DNA from: JAXGPP01 sp964436865
GTDB taxonomy: Bacteria > Planctomycetota > Planctomycetia > Pirellulales > Thermoguttaceae
Direction of reading: 5' to 3'
NCBI GenBank assembly: GCA_964436865.1
Contig: CAYTFK010000028.1
Span: 1 to 38,936 of the forward strand
Length of the DNA stretch: 38,936 nucleotides
In this document: in pieces, positions 7,799 through 15,939 of the stretch
Position numbering within the stretch: position 1 is the stretch's first letter
Layout: each line of letters starts with the position of its first letter
Translations under genes and position numbers: made by a program
Notes under the pieces: generated by a model
The model's input: only the letters and a program-made list of their open reading frames with translations
Told to the model about the DNA's origin: nothing
Databases searched by the model: none

Positions 7799-9109
7799 AT
7801 GCGGTCAGGTCTGGTGCATTTGCGGTTGTGGATCATCGGGATGAGCCTGGCGGGGCTGGTGGCCGCGCCACCGGCCGGGCTGGCATCCGACGACGGGATC
7901 ATTGTCGAACGCGATGAGGTGGGCGGAACGACGACGGTGATCGTGCCGGCAAGGGACGGGCGCGTGAGCCCCGATGATGTGGCCCGCGGGCTGGCAATGG
8001 CGGGCGGGTTGGACGCCGATCAGATCGGCCGCGATTTCGACGTCTCGCGGCTGGACCTTCGGCGGCGGGAGTCGCGGGCGGCAGTCCGCCTCTTGAGCGC
8101 CGCGATTCCCAACATCCGTCTCGATGTGATCGACCACCCGGCGACGGGTGAACCGGCGCTGGAGATCCTGATCGATCGCTTCGACGCACGGCAGAGACTG
8201 CGCTACGCCAAGGGGGTGCTTCGGGAGAAGCTGGGAGGCGAGCCGGCAGGTTACGGGCTGGTGCTGGATGAGGGCTGGGAAGAGAAGCCGGCCGATCGGG
8301 CGGTGGTGGTGCTCGTGCACGGCTATGGCGCCACCCGGCAGACGCTGGAGGGATTACATGATGTACTGGCCGGGCGAGACTGGCCGTGCGGCACGTTTGC
8401 CTATCCCAACGACGGCCCGCTGAAGGAGTCGGGGAAATTGCTGGCGAAGGAACTCCGCGAATTCGGCCGGCAGCATCCCGAGCGGCGGGTAGCGATCGTG
8501 GCCCACTCCATGGGCGGGCTGATCGCGCGGGCGGCGATCGAGGATCCCGGGCTCGATCCGGGCAATGTCGAGAAGCTGGTGATGGTTTCGACGCCGAGCC
8601 ACGGCACGCGATGGGCCGAACTGCCGGGCGGGCTCGACTACCTTGAGCACCTGCCGCCCGATCCGGAAAAGAACCTCATGGCGATCTTTCGAGGCGCCGT
8701 GGCTGACGGGCTGAACGAAGCGCGCGACGATTTGAAGCCGGGCTCGCGTTTTCTCCGCGAGCTCAACAGTCGCCCGCGGAACGGCGAGGTGCGGTATTCG
8801 CTGATCCTGGGGACCGGCGGGCCGTGTACGGCAGAGGGGCTCGCGGCGATTCGCCAGCGGGTCACGGGGCGGTTGAACGAGAGCCGAACCGGCCGGCTTG
8901 TGCTGCCCAAGGTGAACGAACTGCTGGGCGATCTCGACGAGTGGGAGAACGGCAAGGGAGACGGGGTGGTCGCCGTCGAGCGGGCGAAGCTCGAGGGCGT
9001 GGACGACACGATCCTGTTGCCGATCGGGCACCACACGCTCAGCCACGGGTTGAGCGATCCGCTCTACCCGGCAGTTCGTGACGCGATTGTCGAGCGCGTG
9101 GAGCGGTAG
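7799..9109 (+). CDS. Secreted lipase-like alpha/beta-hydrolase
   Basis: This 436-residue protein has a signal peptide (LRLWIIGMSLAGLVAAPPAGLAS). An N-terminal region of about 130 residues has no family I recognise. The hydrolase domain starts near residue 165 with AVVVLVHGYGAT (oxyanion-hole HGYG). The nucleophile Ser237 is in AHSMGG; Asp388 in KGDGVV and His411/412 or His416 in GHHTLSHG complete a plausible triad. STPSHGT after the elbow is typical of PGAP1- and lipase-like hydrolases. ATG 7799 is preceded by AAGG at 8 bases. The substrate is unknown; an extracellular or periplasmic ester is likely. It converges on the EF-G-like gene, with the terminator at 9140-9173 between them. Confidence 0.82.
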   Translation: MRSGLVHLRLWIIGMSLAGLVAAPPAGLASDDGIIVERDEVGGTTTVIVPARDGRVSPDDVARGLAMAGGLDADQIGRDFDVSRLDLRRRESRAAVRLLSAAIPNIRLDVIDHPATGEPALEILIDRFDARQRLRYAKGVLREKLGGEPAGYGLVLDEGWEEKPADRAVVVLVHGYGATRQTLEGLHDVLAGRDWPCGTFAYPNDGPLKESGKLLAKELREFGRQHPERRVAIVAHSMGGLIARAAIEDPGLDPGNVEKLVMVSTPSHGTRWAELPGGLDYLEHLPPDPEKNLMAIFRGAVADGLNEARDDLKPGSRFLRELNSRPRNGEVRYSLILGTGGPCTAEGLAAIRQRVTGRLNESRTGRLVLPKVNELLGDLDEWENGKGDGVVAVERAKLEGVDDTILLPIGHHTLSHGLSDPLYPAVRDAIVERVER

Positions 9110-9139
9110 GCCGCGAGGGTTCCGCGAAACCGAAGAATG

Positions 9140-9173
9140 AAAAAGCCCGGAACCGATGGGGCGGCTCCGGGCT
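9140..9173 (-). terminator. Rho-independent terminator after the EF-G-like gene
   Basis: An 11-base stem (9144-9154 with 9163-9173, one mismatch) closes an 8-base loop. On the minus strand it is followed by a run of five T (9140-9144). The orientation fits the EF-G-like gene; the hairpin could also stop the converging hydrolase transcript, but there is no T run on that side. Confidence 0.8.
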
Positions 9174-9218
9174 TCGCTGGCGCGTCGGGTCACGGTCGGC
9201 TCATGGATCAAACCGGCG

Positions 9219-11324
9219 TCATTCTTCCTCTTCTTCGAGCTTGGCGGCGCGGATGATTTCCTGCTGCACGTTGCCGGGGACGACGTCGTGGTGGCTATAC
9301 TCCATGGTGTAGCTGCCCTGGCCACCGGTGATGCTCGACAGGGAGCGGGCGTAGGTGCTGACTTCGGCCAGCGGGGCCTCGGCGGTGATGGTGGTCATGC
9401 CACCGGAGGCCTCCATGCCCAGCACGCGGCCGCGGCGGCCCGACATATCGCTATTGATATCGCCCACCTTGTCGCTGGGGACGGTGATCTCGAGCTTCAC
9501 TACCGGTTCGAGCAGGGCCGGCTTGGCCTGCTGGAAGACGTTGCGGAAAGCCATCGAGGCGGCCGTCTTGAACGCCTGCTCGGAGCTATCGACCGGATGG
9601 TGCTTGCCGAAATGGACCTCGATGCAGACGTCCTGCACGCGGTAGCCGGCGATCACGCCGCGGTTGAGGCGGTCGAGGAAGCCTTTTTCCACGGCGGGCA
9701 TGAAGTTGCCGGGGATGGTGGCGCCGACGATCGAGTCGATCCAGAGGAAGTTGTTGTCCGGGTGGTAGTGCAACTGCTTGAGCGACGGGAACTTGTCCTT
9801 GGTCGCCCACTCTTCCGGATTGACATCCTTAGGCAGCGGGTACATGCGGATGTGGACTTCGCCGAACTGCCCGCGGCCACCCGTCTGTTTCTTGTGCCGG
9901 TACATCCCCTCGGCGTTGATCTGGATCGTTTCGCGATAGGGAATCTTGGGCTCCTTGGTTTCGACCTCGACCTTGTCGCGGCGCTTGAGCCGCTCGCGGA
10001 TGATCTGGAGGTGAAGCTCGGTCATGCCCGTGATGACCATCTCCTTGGTCTGCGGGTCGCGGTCGACGCGGAAGGTCGGGTCTTCCTGGGTGATCTTCGT
10101 CAGCGCGCCGGAGAGCTTCGCCTCGTCGCCGCGGCTCTTCGGCGTCGCTGCCAGGCCGACCATGGGGGTGGGGAAGCGGATCGGCGGCAGGGTCCACTCG
10201 CCGATGGTGCTGCCGGTCTGGAGTTCCTCGACCTTGGCGACCGCGACGATGGCGCCGGGAACGGCCTCGTCGATGGGCTCGCTGTCTTCGGCCTGCATGT
10301 GCAGCAACTGCGCGAGCTTGACCGCCTTGCGCTCGCCAACGACGCTCACGTTCGAGTCCTTGCGGAGCGTGCCGGAGAACACGCGCACGAAGTTGAGCTT
10401 CTGCACGAAGGGATCGACGCGGGTCTTGAAAACCTGGGCCACGAGCGGACCGTCGGGATCGGCCTTCAGTTCGATCTCCTCCCCCTCGCTCCCGTCGGCC
10501 GCCTTGCGGGCGGTCCGTTTGACCTTATCCGGCGGCAGCGCGCACATGGCCAGCGTGTCGAGGAGTTCCTTGAGTCCGGCGCCGGTCTTGCCCGATACGG
10601 CGACGATCGGAACCAGGCTGCCGTCGGCAATCGCCTGGACCAGCAGGCGGCCGAGTTCTTCTTCGCTGGGCGGCTGGCCTTCGAGGTAGCGGTTCATGAC
10701 CTCCTCGTCGGCCATCACGATCGACTCGATGAGCGACTGGTTGATCTCGTTGGGATCGACCAGGGCGCCGGCGGTGTCGGCCGGCGGTTGGAGCGTGCTG
10801 ACCACGCCCTTGAAGTCGCCGCCGTGCCCGACCGGCACGCTGATGGGCACGCATTCCGAGCCGAAGACCTCCTGGATCTTGCCGAGCAGAGCGGGATAGT
10901 CGACGTTGTCGGAATCCATCTTGTTGATGATGATCATCCGCCCGATGCCGGCCTTCTGAGCTTCGGCAAACACGCGGCGGGTGTTGACCTCGATCCCCGC
11001 CTGGCCGTTGATCACGATGGCGGCGGTGTCGACGCCGCGGAGGGCGCCGATGGTCTGGCCGATGAAGTCGGGGTATCCCGGCGTGTCGATCACGTGGAAG
11101 TGCTTGCCGGCGTGGTCGAAGTGAACCACCTTGGCTTCGACGGTGTACTTGTGGTGCTTCTCTTCGTCGTCGAAATCGCAGATGCTCGTGCCGTCGTCGA
11201 CGCTGGCCGGCCGGCTGATGGTGCCGGTAGTGGTGAGCATCTTGTCGACCAGCGTCGTCTTGCCGGTCCCGCCGTGTCCACAGAGCGCCACATTACGGAT
11301 GTCTTCCGTTTTGTACTTCGCCAT
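9219..11324 (-). CDS. Elongation factor G-like translational GTPase (EF-G-2 type)
   Basis: At 701 residues this has the full length and domain order of EF-G: GTPase domain, domains II and III, a domain IV with HPVDSSEQAFKTAASMAF, and domain V. The P-loop is GHGGTGKTT (16-24), the G4 motif NKMD (134-137). The G3 motif reads DTPGYPDF (80-87), so Tyr84 replaces the histidine of the canonical DTPGHVDF. GHGG...GK with DTPGY marks the EF-G-like second paralogue group (EF-G-2/FusA2 type), not the main fusA product, and no str-operon ribosomal genes are nearby. The tail ends in five Glu. AGGAAGG lies about 6 bases before the ATG. It follows hisA by 45 bases on the same strand. A main EF-G elsewhere in the genome is expected; the role of these paralogues is unsettled. 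Confidence 0.9.
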   Translation of the reverse strand: MAKYKTEDIRNVALCGHGGTGKTTLVDKMLTTTGTISRPASVDDGTSICDFDDEEKHHKYTVEAKVVHFDHAGKHFHVIDTPGYPDFIGQTIGALRGVDTAAIVINGQAGIEVNTRRVFAEAQKAGIGRMIIINKMDSDNVDYPALLGKIQEVFGSECVPISVPVGHGGDFKGVVSTLQPPADTAGALVDPNEINQSLIESIVMADEEVMNRYLEGQPPSEEELGRLLVQAIADGSLVPIVAVSGKTGAGLKELLDTLAMCALPPDKVKRTARKAADGSEGEEIELKADPDGPLVAQVFKTRVDPFVQKLNFVRVFSGTLRKDSNVSVVGERKAVKLAQLLHMQAEDSEPIDEAVPGAIVAVAKVEELQTGSTIGEWTLPPIRFPTPMVGLAATPKSRGDEAKLSGALTKITQEDPTFRVDRDPQTKEMVITGMTELHLQIIRERLKRRDKVEVETKEPKIPYRETIQINAEGMYRHKKQTGGRGQFGEVHIRMYPLPKDVNPEEWATKDKFPSLKQLHYHPDNNFLWIDSIVGATIPGNFMPAVEKGFLDRLNRGVIAGYRVQDVCIEVHFGKHHPVDSSEQAFKTAASMAFRNVFQQAKPALLEPVVKLEITVPSDKVGDINSDMSGRRGRVLGMEASGGMTTITAEAPLAEVSTYARSLSSITGGQGSYTMEYSHHDVVPGNVQQEIIRAAKLEEEEE

Positions 11325-11369
11325 GAAAGCCTTCCTTTGACCGGATCGTGACCTGGAGGTATTGGGTGA

Positions 11370-12092
11370 TTATCTCATATCTCCGGCGGCGGCAAGAGCC
11401 TCCGGAAGCGTCAGTGTTCCTTCGTACAACGCGCGGCCGATGATGCATCCCGCCAGTCCCGCCTCGGCGAGGCGGACGACGTCGTCGCGACGGCTGACGC
11501 CGCCGGAGGCGACCACCGGGACGGAGACGGCCGCCTGCATCTCGGCCATCGCCGCGACATTCGGACCGGTGAGCATGCCATCGGTGGCGATGTCGGTATA
11601 GACGATCGCCGCCAGAGGCGACTCAGCGAACTGCCGGGCCATATCGACCGCCGGCACGTCGCTCGTCTGGAGCCAGCCATCGGTGGCGACGCGTCCGCCG
11701 CGAGCGTCGATGCCCAGGACCAGCCGGCCGGGAAACCGCAGGCACATGCGGCAAAACCAATCGGGCTCCTTGAGGGCCAGTGTGCCGACCACCAGGCGGG
11801 TCAGGCCCAGGTCGAGCAGTTCCTCGATCGTCTCCTCATTGCGTATACCGCCCCCCAATTCGCAGGGAACCTTGGCCGCCGCCAGGATCGAACGGACGCT
11901 TTCCAAGTTACCCGGCCGGCCGTCCCGGGCGCCGTCGAGGTCGACGAGATGCATTCGCCGAGCCCCCTGCTGGCACCAGTGCTGAGCCATTGCGGCAGGA
12001 TCTTCGCCGAACACCGTCTCGCGGCCGTAATCCCCCTGCTTGAGCCGGACGCACTTTCCGCCCCGCAAATCGATCGCCGGCCAGATCTCCAC
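11370..12092 (-). CDS. hisA: Phosphoribosylformimino-AICAR ribotide isomerase (HisA)
   Basis: HisA isomerises ProFAR to PRFAR, the fourth step of histidine synthesis, as a TIM barrel. With GTG 12092 as start the product is 240 residues, the normal size, and begins EIWPAIDLRGGKCVRL. Catalytic Asp8 and Asp129 (LGIDARGG) fall at their usual numbers. The phosphate-binding glycines are visible in ELGGGIRN and VVASGGVS. A longer reading frame starts 18 codons upstream, but the added residues do not belong to the family. AGGGAG sits about 11 bases before the GTG. It follows hisH by 219 bases on the same strand and precedes the EF-G-like gene by 45. HisF, the partner of HisH, is not in the window. 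Confidence 0.93.
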   Translation of the reverse strand: MEIWPAIDLRGGKCVRLKQGDYGRETVFGEDPAAMAQHWCQQGARRMHLVDLDGARDGRPGNLESVRSILAAAKVPCELGGGIRNEETIEELLDLGLTRLVVGTLALKEPDWFCRMCLRFPGRLVLGIDARGGRVATDGWLQTSDVPAVDMARQFAESPLAAIVYTDIATDGMLTGPNVAAMAEMQAAVSVPVVASGGVSRRDDVVRLAEAGLAGCIIGRALYEGTLTLPEALAAAGDMR

Positions 12093-12136
12093 GCGTCCGA
12101 TACTCCCTATCGCTCGGTTCGAGTGACGAAACACGC

Positions 12137-12165
12137 AATATGACACAGCGAAAAGCGCTTGGCAA
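12137..12165 (-). promoter_or_regulatory. Candidate promoter in the hisH-hisA gap
   Basis: On the minus strand TTGCCA (12160-12165), 17 bases, then CATATT (12137-12142). It would give hisA and the EF-G-like gene their own start, which fits the wide gap after hisH. Weak match. Confidence 0.3.
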
Positions 12166-12311
12166 GCAGCAACCGGGCCATGAGCCGTCGCGTGGGAGGT
12201 TTCGGAGGGCCGTTTTGCCGCGTTGGAGGAGTGGCGGAGACCTGACGGCGGCGGTGAGGTGGCTCGGTCGGCGACTGGCCACGGCGAGGGGAGACCGGAC
12301 GGATGGCGGAG

Positions 12312-12917
12312 CTACAGTTCGGCGAAGTTGCGCAGGATTCGCAGGCCGGCCGCCTGGCTTTTTTCGGGGTGGAACTGGGTGGCGAAGACGTTGTCGCGCC
12401 AGATCATCGCGCAGAATGGCCGCCCGTATTCGGTTTCGACTGCCACTACCGAATCGTCGCGAGGCACCACGTAGTAGGAGTGGACGAAGTAGAAGTAGGT
12501 GCCGTCCTCCACGTGGTCGAGCAGCGGCGGCCGCCGGCGAATCCGCGCCTGGTTCCAGCCCATATGGGGGACTGAGTAATCCTCCGGGAGATCGAATCGC
12601 ACGACATCGCCTTCCAGCACCCCGAGGCCCTGGTGGCAACCGTTCTCGTAACTTGTTTCGAACAGCAATTGCAGACCGAGGCAGATGCCCAGAAAGGGTT
12701 TGCCGGCATCGATCGCGTCGTGGATCGGGCGAATCAGTTCGTGGCGACGGAGTTCGGCGATGGCGTCTTCGAAGGCGCCTACGCCCGGCAGGACGACCTT
12801 CGACGCCTTGCGGATCACGGCCGGATCGCTGGTGACTTCCGCGGCGTGGCCGACCTTCGCGAAGCCTTTCTCCACGCTGCGAAGGTTGCCCATGCCGTAA
12901 TCGATGATGGCGATCAT
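12312..12917 (-). CDS. hisH: Imidazole glycerol phosphate synthase glutaminase subunit (HisH)
   Basis: HisH releases ammonia from glutamine and feeds it to HisF for ring closure in histidine synthesis. The 201-residue product is a class I glutamine amidotransferase. The nucleophile Cys79 lies in GICLGLQLLFE, and His183 and Glu185 in QFHPEKSQ. The N-terminus IAIIDYGMGNLRSVEKGF and HMGWNQ are diagnostic. It is complete and of normal length. Upstream is a 298-base gap holding a dispersed palindrome; downstream, hisA lies on the same strand. The order hisH-hisA is common, although the gaps here are wide for one operon. Confidence 0.95.
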   Translation of the reverse strand: MIAIIDYGMGNLRSVEKGFAKVGHAAEVTSDPAVIRKASKVVLPGVGAFEDAIAELRRHELIRPIHDAIDAGKPFLGICLGLQLLFETSYENGCHQGLGVLEGDVVRFDLPEDYSVPHMGWNQARIRRRPPLLDHVEDGTYFYFVHSYYVVPRDDSVVAVETEYGRPFCAMIWRDNVFATQFHPEKSQAAGLRILRNFAEL

Positions 12918-12984
12918 GAAATGGTGGAAGTCTGCGGGGGCAATGGACGCGGCTCGCGTTCCTCGGAGCCGGAATCGACTTTTC

Positions 12985-13012
12985 GGTCAGGCGGGACGCC
13001 TGCACCACAATG
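12985..13012. repeat. Dispersed palindrome CAGGCG-GGA-CGCCTG
   Basis: A perfect 6-base stem (12988-12993 with 12997-13002) around GGA is followed by CACCAC. This is a type of short palindrome I recall seeing dispersed between genes of planctomycetes and verrucomicrobia. One copy is in this window. It lies in the 298-base gap between the hydrolase gene and hisH, where I see no gene. Confidence 0.5.
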
Positions 13013-13215
13013 GAGTGCCGGTGACTCGCAAGGCGAAACACCAAGAGTATCCCCTGCCGAGGAGAGAGCGGCAAGGGAAAAGGTTCGGGGAAAAGAGCCG
13101 CGCGGGCGCGGTCAGGGCACGGGTAACATTGTTGGAACGGGACAGGGGTTGCGCCAGACGCTTCAGGGGCAATCAACGCCGTCACGATGCAATCGATAGC
13201 GTGCGCTCGCGCTCG

Positions 13216-13893
13216 CTACGGAGTGCGCTGGCCATATCTGCCCAACTGGCTGCTCAGAAATCGGTTCACTTCTTCAGGATGTGTCAGGGGCAAGAGATGC
13301 CCGCCGCCTTCGACGCACTCATCGGCATGTACGTTTCGGAACGGCAAGATGCGATCGTGCGTCCCATGAATCGCAAGGACGGGCACGCTTGGCGGCGCAC
13401 TGGGCTGCCACGTGAGTATCGCCCAGGAAGCCCATTGCAGAAAACTGCCCGGATGGCTGGCCAATTGCTCAACCGCCGGGACAAGCCGGCGCGGCAAGAC
13501 GTGCCGGGCGATCGGCAAGGCCGTACGACTGGCCAGAGGCACCATTCGCAGCGGTTGGGTCGCCAGCAACGCCCAATGCCTCAGAGCGCGGAAGTGACAC
13601 GGCAATTCGTGCGGACCGCGGATGCTCGAAATCAGCAGGCAAGCTCGAGCGTCCAGGTGCCGGCACATCTCGACAGCAACCATGCCGCCAAATGAGCAGC
13701 CGCCGACGAGGCAGGGAGTGCCCGGATCTACCGTCGCCGCCAGACGCCGAGCATAGTCGGGGAGAGATTCCCGCGAGAGCGGAGCAATCCAACGGACCAG
13801 GATCAGGTCCGGCAACGCAGCCTGCTGTGCCACGTAGAGCCGCTCGTCGATGCCCATTGCGGACAGGAGGACGAGCGGGATTGAGCCTGGCAT
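13216..13893 (-). CDS. Alpha/beta-hydrolase of unknown substrate
   Basis: This 225-residue protein is compact and has no signal peptide. The nucleophile Ser67 is in GGCSFGGM, Asp180 in HGTHDRILP and His199 in GGGHLLPL, which form a complete and correctly ordered triad. The N-terminus PLVLLSAMGIDERLY resembles the oxyanion-hole strand of small esterase or thioesterase-like hydrolases. I chose ATG 13893; a longer frame adds 11 unconvincing residues and no clear ribosome site decides. The gene lies 62 bases downstream of the basic mini-protein and may share its transcript. Esterase or thioesterase activity is a guess. Confidence 0.75.
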   Translation of the reverse strand: MPGSIPLVLLSAMGIDERLYVAQQAALPDLILVRWIAPLSRESLPDYARRLAATVDPGTPCLVGGCSFGGMVAVEMCRHLDARACLLISSIRGPHELPCHFRALRHWALLATQPLRMVPLASRTALPIARHVLPRRLVPAVEQLASHPGSFLQWASWAILTWQPSAPPSVPVLAIHGTHDRILPFRNVHADECVEGGGHLLPLTHPEEVNRFLSSQLGRYGQRTP

Positions 13894-13955
13894 GGCGGAG
13901 GTTCCGGCCCGCGCAGCGCCAAGCACCGCGCTCGGCTGGCAGAAGCGGAAGGGAC

Positions 13956-14042
13956 TTATTTGCGGTGACGAATCTTGGACCGCATGCGTCGTTTCTTGCG
14001 GCCAATCTTGCGTCGTCCCTTGCCGGTCTTCTTCGTTCCCAC
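13956..14042 (-). CDS. Very basic 28-residue protein
   Basis: From GTG 14042 the frame reads VGTKKTGKGRRK, then IGRKKRRMRSKIRHRK and stop TAA. GGAG lies 7 bases before the GTG, which strongly supports translation. Nineteen of 28 residues are Lys, Arg or His, and acidic residues are absent. The composition resembles ribosome-bound mini-proteins such as bTHX or the AURKAIP1/COX24-type peptides; this is a resemblance, not a family assignment. I recall similar peptides in planctomycete genomes but cannot confirm that here. It precedes the hydrolase at 13893 on the same strand by 62 bases and has a possible promoter at 14063-14090. Confidence 0.65.
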   Translation of the reverse strand: MGTKKTGKGRRKIGRKKRRMRSKIRHRK

Positions 14043-14062
14043 GCTAATTCTCCGTCACGTGC

Positions 14063-14090
14063 AGTATCAAGGCTCAGATTGAATGAGCAA
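14063..14090 (-). promoter_or_regulatory. Candidate promoter for the basic mini-protein gene
   Basis: On the minus strand TTGCTC (14085-14090), 16 bases, then GATACT (14063-14068). The start would fall very near the GGAG ribosome site, so the leader would be short. Weak to moderate. Confidence 0.3.
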
Positions 14091-14104
14091 CGAGGGTAAT
14101 GTAA

Positions 14105-14123
14105 CGAGCCGGTTTCCGGCTCG
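14105..14123 (-). terminator. Perfect 8-base hairpin, possible end of the FloA operon
   Basis: CGAGCCGG and CCGGCTCG pair perfectly around a 3-base loop. The hairpin lies 143 bases after the last gene of the NfeD/FloA operon and just before the next promoter candidate. There is no T run, only TTACATT, so termination is uncertain. Confidence 0.4.
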
Positions 14124-14265
14124 CCGATGTTGCCACGCATGCCACAATCCGCGGCGACGCCTGCATACTGTCGGTCGCGCCGGCGGAGGAAGCCATTACT
14201 ATATCAGAATGGAAACAGACCCGGCAAGGGGGGTGCTGTTATGGCCATGACGTCGAATCGCCGAC

Positions 14266-15183
14266 CTAGCGATTCTTCCAGTCGATGGCGGAGAGCGAAG
14301 CGAGGGCCAATTGCAGGGCGTGCGTGCCGTCACGGGCGTGCCCGTGGGCCGCCAGGGCCAGATAGAGCTGATGGGCAAGCGCCAGACCCGGCAGCGCCAG
14401 CCCCAGCCGCTTCGCCTCGTCCAGGGCGATGCCCATGTCCTTGATGAAGTGCTCGACGAAGAAGCCGGGTTCGAAGCGGTTGGCGATGATCCGCGGCCCA
14501 AGGTTGGCGAGCGACCAGCTTCCCGCCGCCCCGGAGGCCACGGAGCGGAGGGCCGTCTCCAGGTCCAGGCCGGCCCGGTAGGCATATAGGAGCGCCTCGC
14601 AGACACCAATCATGTTCCCGGCGATCAGGACCTGGTTGACCATCTTGGTGTGCTGTCCGGATCCGGGGCCGCCCTGGTGGACGATCGTCTTACCCATGGC
14701 ATTGAAGCAGGGCATGAGGGCATCGACGACTTCTTTCTCGCCCCCGACCATGATCGACAACGTCGCCTGGCGGGCGCCGATATCACCCCCTGATACCGGC
14801 GCGTCGACGGCGTGCACACCCCCCTCCGCGGCGGCCGCCGCGATCCGCACCGCCAACTGCGGCCGGCTCGTGGTCATATCAGCGACGATATTGCCTTGTT
14901 TTGACCCGGCAAGCACGCCTTCGCGGCCGAGGATCACGTCCTCGACGTCGGCCGGGTAGCCGACCATGGTGAACACGCAATCCGACGCTTCAGCGACTTG
15001 ACGCGGGGTCGCGGCCCATTGCGCGCCACGATCGATTAGCCCTTGAGCTTTGGATCGGCTGCGATTGTACACCGTGATCGCATACCCGGCGTCGAGCAGA
15101 TGGCCGCACATGCTCGCGCCCATCACTCCGGTGCCAACCCATCCGAGGCGCGCCGTGCCCGGCACAACGGGTTCCAAAGTCAT
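14266..15183 (-). CDS. NAD(P)-dependent beta-hydroxyacid dehydrogenase (3-hydroxyisobutyrate dehydrogenase family)
   Basis: The 305-residue protein oxidises a beta-hydroxyacid or reduces its semialdehyde. The Rossmann motif GWVGTGVMG is at 14-22, the substrate-binding motif DAPVSGGDIGA at 128-137, and catalytic Lys180 lies in GSGQHTKMVNQ. Length and motif spacing are normal for the GarR/MmsB/GLYR group. GGAG lies 11 bases before ATG 15183; a longer frame upstream overlaps the preceding gene. It starts 7 bases after that gene, so it is the last gene of the NfeD1-NfeD-FloA operon. Nothing in the sequence explains why a metabolic dehydrogenase belongs to a membrane-domain operon. The exact substrate cannot be read from the sequence. 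Confidence 0.88.
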   Translation of the reverse strand: MTLEPVVPGTARLGWVGTGVMGASMCGHLLDAGYAITVYNRSRSKAQGLIDRGAQWAATPRQVAEASDCVFTMVGYPADVEDVILGREGVLAGSKQGNIVADMTTSRPQLAVRIAAAAAEGGVHAVDAPVSGGDIGARQATLSIMVGGEKEVVDALMPCFNAMGKTIVHQGGPGSGQHTKMVNQVLIAGNMIGVCEALLYAYRAGLDLETALRSVASGAAGSWSLANLGPRIIANRFEPGFFVEHFIKDMGIALDEAKRLGLALPGLALAHQLYLALAAHGHARDGTHALQLALASLSAIDWKNR

Positions 15184-15190
15184 CGCGTCT

Positions 15191-15874
15191 TCATCTCCAA
15201 CGTTCCTCGGGGCGCCGGAAGATTTCGTGAGCGAGAATCGCCAGGCGAAGGCTCGCGGGATCGGCGAACATGGCGGCCAACCCCAGACCATCGAGATGCG
15301 GCCGGCCGGCGGCCAGGATCGGCGATTCGTCGATTTCACTCCGGACGGGTTCGACAGCGCGAGTGTCAAGCGAGCCTACCGAATGGGCAAACACCTCCTG
15401 CAGGTGCGACTGGATCTCCTGGTCGGCGTGCAGATGCCGCTGCTCCAAGCCGCCCTGAAGCGAGGGGAACTTCTGCGATTCCAGCTTGCTCCGCAGCGGT
15501 GCCGGCGCCGCGGGTTCCACCACCTCGGCTACCACTGGGCGCTCGCGGACCGGAGGTGGCGGAGGAGGAGACTTTGGATCGCCGGGTTTCGCCGGTCGTT
15601 CGCCGCTCCGGCGGCGTGCCGCCTCGCGCAAGAACTCGCTGATCTCGTCCTCCAACGGCTTCTGCTGGGGCCGCGGGGCGGCTTGCTGAGGGGGCTGCGG
15701 CATCCGTTGACCGCGCTGCTGCTGGGGCTGCTGCGGCATCGCCTCCATACGCGCCTGTCGCTGCCGGCGCCGAGCCTCTTCCTCCTGTACCTGCCGCCAC
15801 TTGGCGATCGCTTGGGCGACATAGCTGATGACGGCGATGATAATCAGGATCGCCGTGATGATCAGTTGTTCCAT
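15191..15874 (-). CDS. Pro/Gln-rich single-pass membrane protein of the FloA operon
   Basis: I recognise no named family. The 227-residue product opens with a membrane span (QLIITAILIIIAVISYVAQA) and a basic, Gln-rich cytoplasmic helix (WRQVQEEEARRRQRQAR). A low-complexity Pro/Gln linker covers about residues 45-75, then a short helix (LEDEISEFLREAARRR), a second Pro-rich stretch with PPPPPP, and a folded-looking tail ending SLRLAILAHEIFRRPEERW. The topology is that of a membrane-tethered scaffold or adaptor. It lies between floA (66 bases) and the dehydrogenase (7 bases) on the same strand, so it is probably a partner in the FloA microdomain. ATG 15874 is chosen because the membrane span follows at once; an extension of 7 codons is possible. 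Confidence 0.75.
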   Translation of the reverse strand: MEQLIITAILIIIAVISYVAQAIAKWRQVQEEEARRRQRQARMEAMPQQPQQQRGQRMPQPPQQAAPRPQQKPLEDEISEFLREAARRRSGERPAKPGDPKSPPPPPPVRERPVVAEVVEPAAPAPLRSKLESQKFPSLQGGLEQRHLHADQEIQSHLQEVFAHSVGSLDTRAVEPVRSEIDESPILAAGRPHLDGLGLAAMFADPASLRLAILAHEIFRRPEERWR

Positions 15875-15939
15875 GTCGACACGTCTCTTTCCCAATGCTG
15901 GTCGAGCCGTCGGCCGCCCCGCCGGGCGGCATGCGGAGA

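Noticed and set aside
9156..11351. A 731-codon open frame on the plus strand across the EF-G-like gene
   Set aside because: It is antisense to a full-length EF-G with all GTPase motifs, has a composition typical of GC-rich antisense frames (His, Asp, Val, Leu rich) and no ribosome site or family motif.
11908..13185. A 425-codon minus-strand frame spanning hisH and part of hisA
   Set aside because: It runs through both his genes in the wrong frame and translates a dispersed palindrome (VVQASRL...); Arg/Pro-rich without any domain.
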